Positions 1 to 12,036 of a stretch of DNA of 64,000 bases are shown here, piece by piece (positions within the stretch are counted from its first letter, which is position 1; every line of letters begins with the position of its first letter). Source of the DNA: Promerops cafer (taxonomy: Eukaryota > Chordata > Aves > Passeriformes > Nectariniidae); contig VZSE01001774.1 in the NCBI GenBank assembly GCA_013398275.1, positions 206,144-270,143 of the forward strand, given 5' to 3'. Below the pieces are notes generated by a model. It was not told where the DNA came from. It did no database searches and saw only the letters and a program-made list of their open reading frames with translations. A program made the translations under genes and the position numbers.

Positions 1-1220
1 TTTAATATTTTTTTTTTACCTTCTTTCTCCTTCCCAGTGAAAACATTTCAGCTGGAAAATTCTCATCATTGCAATACTGACCTTTGCAAAGGGCTTTAAA
101 TCCTTGAGTGGAAGTAGCAGGTAAGTGTGAAGTTTTATTAACTGATTACCTCTGTGGTTTCGACTACATTGGTAGTCAAATTTGATTTAGAGGACCAGGC
201 ATATAAAAAAAAAAATCAGCTTTCTGACATAATTTTGGCTTGCTGCAGCCTGAGCAGTGTCCTGCAAGATCAGCTCCCCTCCACCTGATTCAGGAGAGCA
301 AATCGAGTGCAAACTGATTATTAGCTGCTCCTCTCGGATATCTCATTTAAATCTGCTCTGTGTTGTGGAAGGAAATGAATCATTCCAATTAAAAAGCTGA
401 GAAAATCAGGGAGCTGGGGGGAGCAGCCTTTGGGGAGGAATATTAAGCTGGTGCTGGCAGCTCTGCCCTGGCGCTGGGACTGGGGTGCATTTGCAGCTGG
501 AAACCCCACGTGGGGTCCCTGTGCACCCCTGCTCCCACACCTGGGCGTGGTGGGGCCGTGTCCACAGCTCCCCGTGGAATTTGGGGTCGCCCACCTGCCC
601 TGTGCAGTACCTAAAGGCAAAGAGCAATTCCAGAAGCTGGACAGAGCAGATGTTTAACCTCTCCCTTCCTTCTGAACATCAGCAGGGATAAAACAGGTCC
701 CCTTTCCTCCCCACTTTCTTTCTTTTGTACTCCACATTGACAAGTGTAACAGATATGAAACGCCACAACAATGAAAGCCCAGACTTTCTCATGCCTTTGC
801 CTCTCTTACTTTCAGGCTATTTACTGAGAAGTATTTACTGAGAAGTGCAAGAAACAAAATGTTCTGAAATGCTGCAGCAAAATGGAGGGGGAAAAAAAAG
901 AGAATAATATAAAACATGTAAGCAGCTTGATCAAAATGAAGCAATATTGACAGAAAATGGGGTTTTAAGCAGCAGGACAACAGCAACTCAGATGGATTTC
1001 ATTCTTGTGGTATTACAACGCTAAGCCAAGCACCTGGAAGAGAGAGAGAGAGGAAAATAATCACATTTCTCTGGTTTAGAAAAATCTTTTCCTTGTCATT
1101 TAAAAATACACATGACAAGTGAAAGCTGTGCAGAGTCCTTCTGGAAAAACATGGAGCTGGGACTTGGAGGTTTTCCCTGCTCCTGTTTCAGAGCTTCCCC
1201 CGTGGCTTTAAGGAAACACA
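1..1220. other. Unique non-coding stretch
   Basis: I see no gene or recognised repeat here. The stretch is AT-leaning with short A and T runs. It holds a 15-base direct duplication of TATTTACTGAGAAG near 820-848 and a short GA run near 1037-1053. Open frames are under 100 codons and overlap on both strands, as expected by chance. Confidence 0.5.
818..848. repeat. Small direct duplication, ~15 bp x 2
   Basis: The block TATTTACTGAGAAG appears twice back to back. This is probably a replication-slippage duplication; nothing links it to a mobile element. Confidence 0.8.
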
Positions 1221-1221
1221 T

Positions 1222-1250
1222 CCCTCGTGCCTCAGTTTCCCCTCTGCAGA
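1222..1250 (-). repeat. MIR-like SINE core remnant
   Basis: GTGCCTCAGTTTCCCC matches the reverse complement of the MIR/CORE-SINE core (GGAAACTGAGGCAC). Only the core is recognisable and the flanks are too decayed to set ends. Four similar cores occur elsewhere in the window. Confidence 0.4.
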
Positions 1251-2520
1251 GTACCACTCCCCTTTGTCACCTGTTTGCAACACAAATGCTTCCAAGAGTG
1301 GGCTGACTCCTGATTAGAAAGCAAAAAAACGGGATAAAGGAATGGAGGAAGGCACAGCTGCCCCTCCAAATAATGGGAGTGAGGCACAGCCCTTGTGCCC
1401 TGCTGCAGGACCTCGCTGCAGTTTTGGGGCTGAGAGGTCGTGGAGATGCCAAGGATGGATGCAGGATGCAGCAAAGCCAGGTTGGGGTTTTGGGGGGATA
1501 TTTGGGGCTGTGTTTTTCCTACCAGCAAGCCAGGGACATCGGGGCAGGAGGCTGATCTCCCAGGAGGTCACCACGTTCCTGAGATGCTCTTTGAGAGGGC
1601 AGAAAACAGGGAGATAAAAGAAAACCTTTTCATTTGGCCCCAGGTAGACACAGCTGCCACTGCTTTGCCCTGTGAGAGTGAAGGCAGCTGCCTCCCAGAG
1701 CTCCCCAATTCTGCTGCCCCTCTGCCCAGGACATGAGAGGAATTGGAGTGCTCCAGCTCTGGCGCTGCCTTGCTGTGCAGAGCAACCCCAGCCAAAACGT
1801 GCCAGGCCCTTTCCACATCTCCCACCGGATCCTCTCTGAAAACAACCCGGGGAAGGCCAGGGAAGCAGATCAGTGGGGAGAGCCTGAGCTCTTTTCTCTG
1901 CTCGCCTCCTGTGTGGAGAGCTGCCAAAGCCCCTCAGCTTGGGCACTCGATAAAGCGCGCGGCGGGTCTGGGAGCAAAGTGGGCAGCGACAGGCAGGGCC
2001 TGGGAACAGCCACGGGAGGGGAGGGACACACTTGGAGGGTTAAAAACAAAAAAGAAAAGAGCTCTGATGACATTTTGGGTTCAGGTTGGGAGAGCTTCCC
2101 ACACCAGGCTGGCACCCCCTTTGTCTGAGGGGAGCCAGGGCCACCGGCAGCTGGGAAGGCCGGAGCTGGGTGGCAGGAGCAGGGGTGGAATTGGGACCTC
2201 TCCTGCTGCATCACTGCTGCAAGCGATGCCCTGGAGGCTGGAGCAGCTCAGTGAACACACAGGGCCTTGACAAATCCCCCTGGAGCAAACCTGGCTGTAG
2301 GGACAGACTGGGGAATGAGGGGCTGGAGCAGCACCATGGGAAGGGACCTGGCAGTTCTGCTGAGGGCAGGTTGGGCATGAGCCAGCAGTGCCCTGGCAGC
2401 CCAAAGGCCACCGTGCCCTGGGGCCAGCAGGCCCAGCTGGGCCAGGGAGGGATTGTCCTGCTGTGCTCTGGGCTGGGGCAGCTTCACCTCCAGTGCTGGG
2501 GGCAGTTTAGGCACCACAAA
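1251..2520. other. Unique GC-richer stretch, no gene seen
   Basis: Frames of up to 210 codons occur on both strands over the same bases (1314-1946 minus, 1743-2270 plus). None shows recognisable domains or a convincing exon structure. I take them as chance frames in GC-richer DNA. Confidence 0.45.
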
Positions 2521-2525
2521 ATAAA

Positions 2526-2974
2526 TTGATCTACAGCTGTTGGAGAGTGTCCAAAGGAGGGACATGGCGATGGGGAAGGATCTGGAGGAGCCACACGAGG
2601 AGCAGCTGAGGGCACTTGGCTTGTTCAGCTGGAGCAGAGGAGATGAGGGCAGAGCTCAGCAGGGCTGCAGCTCCTCCCGAGGGGCAGCTCCATCTCTGCT
2701 CTGGGACAGGGACAGGGACAGGGCACGGCTGGAGCTGGGCCAGGGCAGGCTCAGGCTGAGAGCAGGGAAAGGTTCTTCCCCCAGAGGGTGCTGGCACTGC
2801 CCAGGCTCCCCAGGGAATGGGCACGGCCCCGAGGCTGCCAGAGCTCCAGGAGCCTTTGGACAGCACTGCCAGGGGTGCCCAGGGGGGATTGTTGGGGGGT
2901 CTGTGCAGGGCCAGGAGCTGGGCTGGATGATCCTGTGGGTGCCTCCAGCTCAGGATATTCCATGATCTATGAAT
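2526..2974 (+). mobile_element. CR1 LINE, 3' fragment
   Basis: The stretch reads in the CR1 sense direction: CTGTTGGAGAGTGTCCAAAG, then the loop-rich GGACAGGGACAGGGACAGGG block, then GGGCTGGATGATCCTGTGGG and the tail GATATTCCATGATCTATGAA. The GATATTCCATG ending marks a different CR1 subfamily from the GGGTTGGAA-type copies elsewhere here; a related copy lies on the minus strand at 29.5-29.8 kb. It is 5'-truncated and holds only the 3' end, with no usable reverse-transcriptase frame. The 141-codon frame over it is a by-product of the repeat. Confidence 0.9.
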
Positions 2975-4009
2975 TCCTGCCATGCTTCCCACACCCACCC
3001 TGTTCCTCTCACAGCCTCGGGCCATCCCAGCCAGCGCTGGGGACCCTGAAGGATCAAAGCACAGAGGTGGCCAAACCCCATCACTGACATGGTTCTTGAT
3101 AGGCCCATCCTAACTTCACCCAGATCAGTCCCCAGGCCATTCCCTGGAGGCTTTTTGGCTGCCTTTCATGCAGGTCTTTTAATGCAAAGTTATTTTAATG
3201 CTGTGCTTTGCATTCTGCTGCTTCCCCTCTCTGCTGTCAGCGGCCGCTGCCGTGCAAGGTTAACGCAGCCGAGCTGGACCTGCTGGAATGTTGGGCACGG
3301 ATGGGCCGGGTATGCTCTGCCTGCTTCTGGAAATTGGGATTTATGGGGCACCGCTGAGAAGCTGCTGGTGAAGAGGGATGGCTCCTGAACCCCGGGGTGA
3401 AGCTCCACAGGGTATTTCCTGCAATCAAGAGGGAATTGCCAGTGCCAGAGTTCCTTGCTGTGAACAGACACGGGGAGCACCAGCCAGCCCTCAAAACTCC
3501 CAGCTGCTGTTTCACTGCCCAGATGTGTCTGGGGATCCTCTCAGTGTCTTGCTGGTGTTACAGGAGAATTGGGGCCAGATTTCACCCTCCACCACCTGCC
3601 CCGAGGGGGTTGGTGATATTCAGATCTGCGCAGATTGTCTCAGTCCACTAGAAAACTACTAAAACTCTGGGCTAGGGTGTTGTTTCCATGTCTGAACATG
3701 ATAACACTGGACTGGTCTGCATTAGTGCTTGCTAAGAATTACCATCTGATCCTGACGTTTTCCAGGTCGCACGGAACTTTCCCAGCTCGACAGGGACGTT
3801 GGAGGGAAGGCAAGAGCGCCGCAGCTCCTCTCGTGGCTGCAGGAGGGGAGCTGGCAGCAGGAAAATGCGATGGGAAGGATGTGCTGAGGCTGCTGGACAC
3901 TGTCCTCATCACCAGTTATGCTTTTTAATATAATTTTTGGCGATTTTTCATCCCTAAACTCGCTCTGGAACCTGGCTTGGACTCTTTTTTTGCTGAGGAG
4001 ATAAAAACC
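2975..4009. other. Unique non-coding stretch
   Basis: I see no repeat family, RNA gene or coding signal. Frames are short and overlap on both strands. Confidence 0.4.
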
Positions 4010-4380
4010 AGTGCATTAGAAAATGATGAACGAGCTGCAAAGGGTTAAAGGGAGCATTTGTATAAAAACAATGAATCCCATTTTTGCTTGATTGGCACTT
4101 TAATTAGGCCCATGTCCTTTTGCTGCCACCGCAATCAGATTGGAGGAGAATGGGAAGCTTCCACACTGTTATATTTATCTCAAGATTACAAGATTTCCAT
4201 TTTTTTTTCTATGCAAAGGGGAAAAAAAATGAAAAAGAAAAAGAAAGGAAAAAAAAAACCCTACTACTTTATAAACGTGGCAAGGGAACGATATTATTTA
4301 GGGCTCGGTGAAAGTGTGGCTTCCTGATTGCAGTAAGAATTAATCTTATTATGTTAACAAGGGATTGTTATGCTAAGGAG
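4010..4380. promoter_or_regulatory. AT-rich non-repetitive island, possible enhancer
   Basis: Unique AT-rich DNA with TTTAATTAGG, GATTACAAGATT, GAATTAATCTTATT and GTTAACAA motifs, which are typical sites for homeodomain, GATA and HNF1-type factors. It is flanked by more GC-rich DNA. Its regulatory role is an inference from composition and motifs only; cross-species conservation has not been seen. Confidence 0.2.
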
Positions 4381-5189
4381 AAGAGGGAAGAAAAGTTCTG
4401 TCTCTCAAGTCTGCCAGGAACGAGGCCGGCACTGCGCAGGCTCCAGAGCCAGCCTTGAATTTAAGAGCTCCAGCGAAAAGAAGAAAGCCAAAAGTCCTTG
4501 TGGTTTTTACAAGGCAATTTCCCTCGTTTTCCTCTCTCTGTTTCTAGGGGGAGGTTGCAGCTCCGGGGAGCGGCTCCCGGGCAGCTCGGCTGGTAAATAA
4601 TGGTTCAGGTCTCACCGCCCGTACCTGAGCCCAGCCACAGCCTGAAACCCCAAAAGAGACCAGCTGGGACCCGGCAGTGAGGCCGAGCAGGGTTTTACAC
4701 CCACCTAAGAGACAGCTCCGAGCCCGACAAAGCGGGGGAAAATGGGACGCTGGAGATTCCTAGTTCCTCACCTTCTTGGGAAATGTGTCTTTGCAGGAAA
4801 GAAGGGTCCTTTTATCCACTGAAAAACAGACAAAAAAAATTGTTCTGCACGACTTTTGGTGCTTTCAGGTGTAAAAAGGGAAACCTCTGGGTAATGCTGA
4901 AGCTCCTTCCCCATCTCCCAGTCCTGAACCCCAACACCTGCAATCCAGGGAATAAACATTTCCCAACATGTGTCCATCCTTCCTGCCACCTCCCCGAGCT
5001 GCTTTTGTTACAGGGAGAAGAGCGAGAGCTTGGAGTCAATATCAGCCCCACTTTTCCCTCTCTTTTTTTCCCAGGAAGCTTTCAGAGCCCGTGACGAGTG
5101 CGAGCATCTCTGAAAGCAAAAGTTGGCTGCAGAATTCCAGCCTGTGCCTGGGCTTTGCTCAAATCGAGGCAAAGGCGTTTGTTGTGCAC
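4381..5189. other. Unique non-coding stretch
   Basis: I see no repeat or gene. The left part (about 4400-4700) has scattered CpG and the rest is ordinary mixed-composition DNA. Confidence 0.4.
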
Positions 5190-5460
5190 TGGAATAGTTT
5201 ATTCTTCGAGCAGAGATAGAAATGATGCTGTTTGATTGAGGTGGCTAATTACACAGCCTGGAAAGTAAATTACAGCTATCAAATACCCCAGTGAATATTC
5301 CCTTACAAATAGGCAGAGGAGAAAATGAAATTTTTTGGGTTTGCTGGCAATTTGGAAATAAAAACATTGTCTCTGGTGGCGAATGTAAAACCAATCCCTT
5401 TCAAATGCTTCTGCAACTGCTAAATTCAAATGATGCTTTGTTGCAGACCAACCAGACAGT
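5190..5460. promoter_or_regulatory. AT-rich island with TAATTACA motifs
   Basis: Non-repetitive DNA with GGCTAATTACACAG, GTAAATTACAGC and TTTGATTGAGG, a dense set of ATTA/TAATTA homeodomain-type sites within about 60 bases. Such composition is common in vertebrate developmental enhancers. No coding frame stands out. The call is inferred from motif density. Confidence 0.22.
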
Positions 5461-7139
5461 TCACCCTGAGCTACTTTTATATTTTTTCTGTTTTGAGGGT
5501 TTGTGTTTCTTTGTGACTTTTGGAAACACTTGCCCTCTCTTTACCATCTAATCTTTTCAGTGAAAAATATTAGTAGCAAGTTTAAAACCAGATAAAACTG
5601 CCCAAGTAGAGTAAAAATCTTTGTCATACAGAGTAAATTGCTTGGCAGAAAAAGCTTATTAGGAAAAAACGCACCCTGAGCCATCCATCGTCTCAATTAG
5701 TAAATACACAAAAGTCTGAATTTCATTCCCACAGGCTGGAAAGATTTATAAGCAAGGATTAAAGTGAAGGGGAATGTGGGGAAAAGCAGCAAAGACCTGG
5801 ATTGAGGCTGGGGGCTGAGCTGATCCATCTCCATCTCATCCCTGTCCCTCCCTGCCTGGCTCTTTGGATGCTGTTTGCTTACCCAACCCCTCCTAGCAGA
5901 TGCTGTTTCTTGTTTTTCTGGGACTACACCCCAAACCAACCCTTTATTTCACCTGCAGCCACATGAACTTGCATCTCCTCTTAAATACCAACCTTCTGGG
6001 GCCAGGCTGCCAAGCTCTGCTTCCCCAAAACCTCCCCTCTGCCTGTGCTTTTGGCCTGGAGGACTGGAAGCCCAAACTTCCCATGCCTCGGTTTCCCCAA
6101 GAACACAACAGGTGCCTGGATGGGGGAGTTAGGGATGTTTTCCTGGCCTTTTTGCTGCAGAACTCCTGCAGCAATGACTCCAATCTCCCCGTTTGCCTCC
6201 CTGCCGAGCCCTCAGCCTCTCTCCCTGGGTAATGAAAGCCAAGCATCTCTCTGGGTGTCTCTGCGTGCCTGTAAATTCCTGGGGCCTATTAGGACCAAAA
6301 AAAGAGTCAATTTTCTTGTCTTATCCTCTTTCCTGGCCTTTAGGAACAAACCCAAAGCCCACGGCAATCCCCCCTTCCCAGCCACCTCGTTACCAACATC
6401 CTTGTGCACCCCAAGGCTCGCTGGTGGCGTGGGCAAAGCAGCACTCCAGGGACACTTTGGCATCTCCTAATTTGCCCCATGCCACCCCTTTGTCCCCAGA
6501 GAGGTGTTTTGTTGTGTGCAAGCAGCACATGAAGTGCCCGGGGGGGATTTGTTATCCCATTCCCAGGGGTACAGTGAGGGCTGGGGGTGGATGTGAGGGA
6601 TTTGCAGCCCCAGGGAGCCTGGGGGCCTTTGGGGTCTGTATGGGAGGAGAAGAAACAAGACAACAAAACACTGAGATGTGTGCCAAGGGAATCCCATGCG
6701 AGCCCTGATCCTGGAGTGGCAGCAGCTGAAACTCCCTTGGAATCTGGATGAGGGCAAACACCTTGTGGAAGGTGCTGCTGCTCGGTTTGCTGGGCCCAAA
6801 TGCAAAATGAAGCTTCTGTTTCATCATCAGCCACCATAACTTGTGTTTGCTCTTCAATATCCAGCTGTTGGGGCTAAAAGTTTGGTCCTGAGCATCCCAC
6901 TGCACATCCCTGGATATCAGAGCATCCCAGACCCACAGGCTCTTCTGCCACATCCCACTCTGCTGCAGCCACCCCGGGGATTGAACGGAAGGGGAGAACC
7001 CCGCGTGCACTCTGTGCACAAAGAGCCACTGGCTGCGCTGCCAGAGCAGGTTCCCGGACACGGACGGCCATGGCATGTCCTGGAGGGGGAATTCTCCCTG
7101 CTGCATGACAGGCTTTGTCCTCGCACGGGTCAGAGGAAG
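5461..7139. other. Unique non-coding stretch
   Basis: No gene is recognised. The stretch contains a MIR-like core at 6083-6098. Frames up to 202 codons (6552-7160 minus) overlap plus-strand frames and show no domain. Confidence 0.4.
6083..6098 (-). repeat. MIR-like SINE core remnant
   Basis: ATGCCTCGGTTTCCCC is one base off the MIR core seen at 1.23 and 11.22 kb. The match is short, so confidence is low. Confidence 0.3.
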
Positions 7140-7340
7140 CCCAGCCTTGATGGGTTTCATCTAATTTCAATTACAGTCGTTAAAACGTTGGCTCACATGA
7201 GCTGAGCCAGTCCAAGAGGCCTGGGCTGACAGGCCATTAGGGAGTGGTTATTTATAGCAGGCCATGTTAATTTTACAGGATCACAGAGCGGTGATTCAGG
7301 GCCTGGCGTTGCTGAAAGGAATCACTCACAGCCATAAGTG
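7140..7340. promoter_or_regulatory. Non-repetitive island, possible enhancer
   Basis: The stretch has TCATCTAATTTCAATTACAG, CGTTAAAACGTT-like sequence and TTATTTATAGCAGG, with no repeat signature, between two unremarkable stretches. Regulatory function is inferred only from motif content. Confidence 0.18.
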
Positions 7341-9215
7341 GGAGCTGACATGAGAGCGCTGCAGCCCAGTGGAGCTCCCGGGCCAGAGCAGGAAGCAGCA
7401 CAGGGAGGGGTCACACTGGGGTGCTGGGGGGGCCGTGGCTTGGGGACCCACGTGGGGCTTGCTGAATGATCAAATCATCCCTTCCAGACCTCGTTTGGCG
7501 TGAACTGATGGGTTGAGACAGGGAGGAGGTCAAGGAGATCCAGGGAAATGGGTGATTTGAGAGTGGAGAGTGGACACGGTGCTGGGTGATGCTGAAGGGA
7601 AGGGGCTCCTTTCCTGCAGTACCCCAGGTTTGTTCAGCTCTGATTTGGGAGCTATGAAGAGCCCACACTCTGGAACAGCTGCCTTTCCCTCCTCTCTGCT
7701 CCATGGCATTTTCTTGAAGCACCAGGATGCCCAGTTCTGCAAAAGGGCTTTGCTCAGCCTTTATCTGCCCCAGCAAAGGGCCTGGAGACACTGAATGAAA
7801 CTTGCTGGAGATGAGGGAGGAGGAGGAACAGACGAAAAAATATAAAACCTCCTGCATTGTATTGAATTCCCTTGAATTTTAAAATGCTTCACGCTTGAAG
7901 CTTTCTGGGTGGAAGAATAGAAGTGGGGAGAGGGAGAAAAGACAGGACAAAAGCAGCATTTCCCAGATACGGCAAAGGATGGGCACAAATTGCTCTGGCT
8001 CGGGGTAGGGCCTGATCCAGATGGTGCTGGGGGACTTCTCCCACAGCCTTGGAGCAGAGCCCTGCTGAGGACAGCCACTCCCAGGCTGGCTCTGGAGCTC
8101 TGAGGTCCTCTCCCCTTCTACCAGCCCATGGTAATATCATGGTCATCCCAAAGTGAGGGACCAGCAGGGTTCCGGGGTGGCTGCAGGACAGGCCAGTGGC
8201 AGGATGGGGGCTGGCATGGGAATGCTGAGGACACAGCCATGGACAGATGGACCAGCTGTCCATTGCTCTGCTCCCCACGTCCCCGTGTGCCCCAGCCCCA
8301 GGAACACCGAGGAGGGAGCATGTCCCAGCGTGGCTCCCCCAGGCCAGCCCTGCTCTGCACCGCGGCTTTCTCCATGCCCATGAGTGATGGAGACATCAGA
8401 GGCAAATTGTGGGGATTTTGGCCCACAATCCTCAGCATCACACCCTCCAGAGCCCACTAGGAAAGGGGGATTTTCTCCAGGAGATCTTTTCTGGAGATCT
8501 GGGCTGGCAGCATTTTCCTGCTGCTGCTGCAGCCGGGCTGTGCTGAGCCACGTGCTGGCAAACAGCACAGACAAGCCAGTGCTGAGGGGAAGGACACTTT
8601 TCATGTAATAAATATAATAAAGAGACCATAATTGCCCTGGAAGGTGACCCCTGGAGTGCTCCAGGCCCCTGTCCCCAAGTCACCCACCGCATCTCTGCTG
8701 GCAGACAGCGCTCACACCCACATTTTCCTGCCAACCTCACCCTGTGGTGATGTCAACCTCTGACAGAATTGGGCACAACACAATTAAACCTGACCTCCTG
8801 CTCCCCTTCTCCTGCCCAGCCAGGGCACCTCACCCCTGCCTGCTTGTCTGCCCAGCTCCCTCATCACAATCCCCCTGGACATGGGGCTCCCCTTTTTTAT
8901 GCACTCCTAGAGCATCTCCTGCAGCCCTGACCTCAGCTAAGACATGCAAGCCATGAAATAATCTGATAATCACAGCACTGATAGCAATAATCATCATAAT
9001 AACCCTGGTCCTGGCCAGGGCACCTGCCACCTGAGCATGGAGTGGCAGTGACAACCAGCTATTACACACCTACTGTAATTAGAGTGGTGCCAGGGCTGGG
9101 TGTGAGGAGGGGAGAGGGGGAAGCAGGAAAACCAACCCAGCTCTCCCACAGGAAAGATTTACAAGAGCAGCAAGGCAAGGGCTTAACTCCAGCCCAAAGA
9201 GCCACCCATGAGAGA
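7341..9215. other. Unique non-coding stretch
   Basis: I see no repeat family or coding signal. Minus-strand frames of 129-153 codons near 7.9-8.6 kb overlap plus-strand frames and look like chance. Confidence 0.4.
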
Positions 9216-9432
9216 GGGGCAGGATGGTTTGGGCTGGAGGTGGACCTTGAAGATCATCTCGTTCCACCCCCTGCCATGGCAGGGACACCTTCCACTGTCC
9301 CAGGGTGCTCCAAGCTCCAGTGTCCAGCCTGGCCTTGGACACTGCCAGGGATGGAGCAGCCACAGCTGCTCTGCGCACCCTGTGCCAGGGCCTGCCCATC
9401 CTCACAGGGAACAATTCCTTCCCAATATCTTT
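9216..9432 (-). mobile_element. CR1 LINE, 3' fragment
   Basis: Read on the minus strand this is the last ~215 bases of a CR1 copy. On the plus strand it starts with GGATGGTTTGGGCTGGAGG, then CCTGCCATGGCAGGGACACC and CTGTGCCAGGGCCTGCCCAT. It is 5'-truncated at CCTTCCCAATATC. The terminal octamer tail is eroded. Confidence 0.92.
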
Positions 9433-10738
9433 TTCATCTGAATTCCTTGGAGACCCTGGCCCGTGGTGTTACACAGAGCACTTCCCTTGGATAACACCAG
9501 AGGAGTGGCCACGTTCCCTGGAAGCCCCAGCCCAGCCCAGCCCTGCNTGTGGCACATTAAGCCACCGGAATAAGTCCATTGCACGGGCCACTTCACCTCT
9601 GCCCCTCTACCTGCGAGGCGTCCCAGCTCCTGCTATGCCTTTGATGCCTTCTCTTCAGCTGCTGCGGAGCAGAAATGCTCGTATCAGCAAACAGATGGCG
9701 GCTGAGGCATGTAGCATAAAATATATTTATCAAGGCAAACAGCTGTAGCCCATTTCATTCTGAAGATTTCTATTAAAAGTTCTCTGGAGCTACAAGCTGC
9801 TGCGGCTCTGCAGCCGGAATAAAGCCGAGGGGACAAATGGCTTTTTGCAGAGCCTTTCTTTCCCCTTCCTTGGCTCTTTTTTTCACTGCTTGAAGAAAGC
9901 CCAGCCCAGCTCTGTGGCTGTGGCACATTTGGGGGCATTTTTGTTGTGCCCAGCCATGTGCTCAGGGTGGGGCAAATTATCCAGAAAGGTGCCAGGAGCT
10001 CCGAGACTTGTGACAACACTGGGACATCAGATCTGCAGGGTGGATCCCCTTCACTTCCAGGGACTTCTCTGCCCAAGGCCAAAGCACCCTGAGCCCCAGT
10101 CTGGGATGGATGGCTGCCCACGGCCCTTTGGCAAGGTCTGGTTTGCAGTTTCCTTGTTTTTACCCTGAAAAGGCTTTGCCACCACATTTACAGTGAGTGA
10201 GAATGGCCAAGTTTGGAGGAAATGCAAAGTTTTGCTCAAGAGTAAATTAATTTTCTTGGCAGGCGTTCCTTGCACAGCGTTGGAAAATTCCCGGCTTTTG
10301 CCACGAATTTCATTGAAACGTTGACAAAAATCACGAAATCCTCCATGCAAATGGGAATTTCCATATTTTGTATTAAATATACTCTCTCAGTCCTGCTGTA
10401 GTGACTCACAGAGAGCCTGCTCCGGTGTGGCCCCAGCTGGGCAAAGGCATCCCCAAAGAGGGACATGCCACCCTCTGAGGCCACCTGCCACCAAGGCCAG
10501 GACTTTGGGAATGCCCAAAGGGAGAAAATGTGACTTGCAGAGGAGATGGGCTGAACATGGAATGATCTAGAAAGGTAAAACCATGGAGCTGCCTCTGCCT
10601 CTTCCGAATGGATGTGTCACCTCTTTACGTCACCCACTGCTGTCCCAAATCCCCCTTTTCCCTGCATTTCTCTGCAAAGGAACAGCTTTTCCAAAATGAT
10701 CCTCCCAAGCCCCAGTCATAAACAACATTTTCTCCTCT
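9433..10738. other. Unique non-coding stretch
   Basis: No gene or repeat is recognised. One ambiguous base (n) lies at 9546. Frames are short or overlap on both strands. Confidence 0.4.
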
Positions 10739-10845
10739 TTCTTTTTTTTTTTTTTTTTTAAAAAGCCCTTTTTTTTTGCTTTTTTGTTTTTTTTTTTTTT
10801 TTTGGTTTNTTCTTGCTTTTCTGTTTTTTTTTTTTTTTTTTTTGG
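10739..10845. repeat. T-rich low-complexity block
   Basis: About 105 bases of nearly pure T, interrupted by short A, G and C islands and one undetermined base at 10809 or adjacent. The lysine-rich frames read from it are artefacts of composition. No upstream gene-like sequence suggests a processed pseudogene tail. Confidence 0.9.
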
Positions 10846-11763
10846 TGTAAAATATTCCTGGCAGCCCCTCCTTTGAAACCGCCTGCCGCTTCCCCAGCCA
10901 ACAGCAACGCATTTCATCCCAAATTCAGCTTTCTATTTTCAGGCGAGCGAGCAGTGGGATGAGGAGTTTGCCCTAAAAATGTGCTCAGAGGAGTCAGGCT
11001 GCCATATGTGCCTGGAGATGTTCCTCGCCAGCCCCCTGGGCGGGGAATCCTGGCATGGGCTGTGGTGTTACCCAGGAGCAGGGATTTGGCCAGCTCTTGG
11101 AAAAGACAAGGTGGAAGAGGCTCAGATGGATGGTGAGGGCGTTGTAGCTTAGGAACAAGACCCGAGAGAAGTGGGAGTTTCTTCCAGCTCAGCTACTGGG
11201 TGTAATTCCCTCAATCCCCGTGCCTCAGTTTCCCCAGTGCTGTGCATTGCTCTGCAGATTCCATGTATGGAAATGAGCAGGGAAAAATGGCATGTGTGGT
11301 GTCAAGAACATGGATAAGACACCAGGAGTTTCCATTTTCGCTCTGGGGATGGAAAATGCGCCTCAATCCCAACACCAGCTCTACACCTCCTCTCCCTGGT
11401 GGCTTGGGGTGCCCCTTGGAGCAGGTCTGTGTGGGGTGGATGCAAGGAAAATCTGCCAGAGGCACTTAGCCACTTCCAGAGGAGCCTAAATGATTCCTTG
11501 ATTATCTCATTACTGCTCCAGTAAACAGCTCAGCTCCTTGAAGGTGCACGGCTCCGCTCCCGGTGACACTCGAGCTGTGCTGGTGCCTGAGGAGATCCTG
11601 GGGCTCCTGGAGCATCCCAGCACCAGGATGGGCCCCACACCTTCTGCCTCTGTCCTGAGCTGTGGTGGGGAGGCAAAGGGAATGGAGGTGATACCCCTTT
11701 TTGGAGTGTATTTATCAGTCAGGGTTCATTATCCACCCAGGATTATTGCAACCCAATAATTAT
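10846..11763. other. Unique non-coding stretch
   Basis: Nothing is recognised apart from a MIR-like core at 11219-11235. Confidence 0.4.
11219..11245 (-). repeat. MIR-like SINE core remnant
   Basis: CGTGCCTCAGTTTCCCC is identical to the core at 1227-1242 over GTGCCTCAGTTTCCCC. The surrounding bases are too diverged to delimit the element. Confidence 0.4.
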
Positions 11764-12036
11764 GGAGCCCCAGAATGGTTTGGGGTGGAAGGGACCTTGA
11801 AGCTCATCTCATCCCACACCCTGCCAGGGGCAGGGACACCTTCCAGGTTGCTCCAAGCCCTGTCCAACCTGGCCTTGGACACTGCCAGGGATCCAGGGGC
11901 AGCCACAGCTGCTCTGGGCACCCTGTGCCAGGGCCTCCCCACCCTCCCAGGGAGGAATTCCTGCCCAATATCCCATCCATCCCTGCCCAATATCCCATCC
12001 AGCCCTGCCCAATATCCCATCCAGCCCTGCCCTCTG
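11764..12036 (-). mobile_element. CR1 LINE, 3' fragment with internal 22-bp triplication
   Basis: The CR1 3' end lies on the minus strand and starts at CCCAGAATGGTTTGGGGTGG. Near its 5' truncation the block around TGCCCAATATCCCATCC is present three times in a row (about 11960-12030). Other copies carry this block once, so this is a local tandem gain after or during insertion. Confidence 0.92.

Noticed and set aside
10739..10917. Lysine-rich 95-codon frames near the T-rich block
   Set aside because: Pure composition artefact of poly(T) on the other strand, including undetermined bases.
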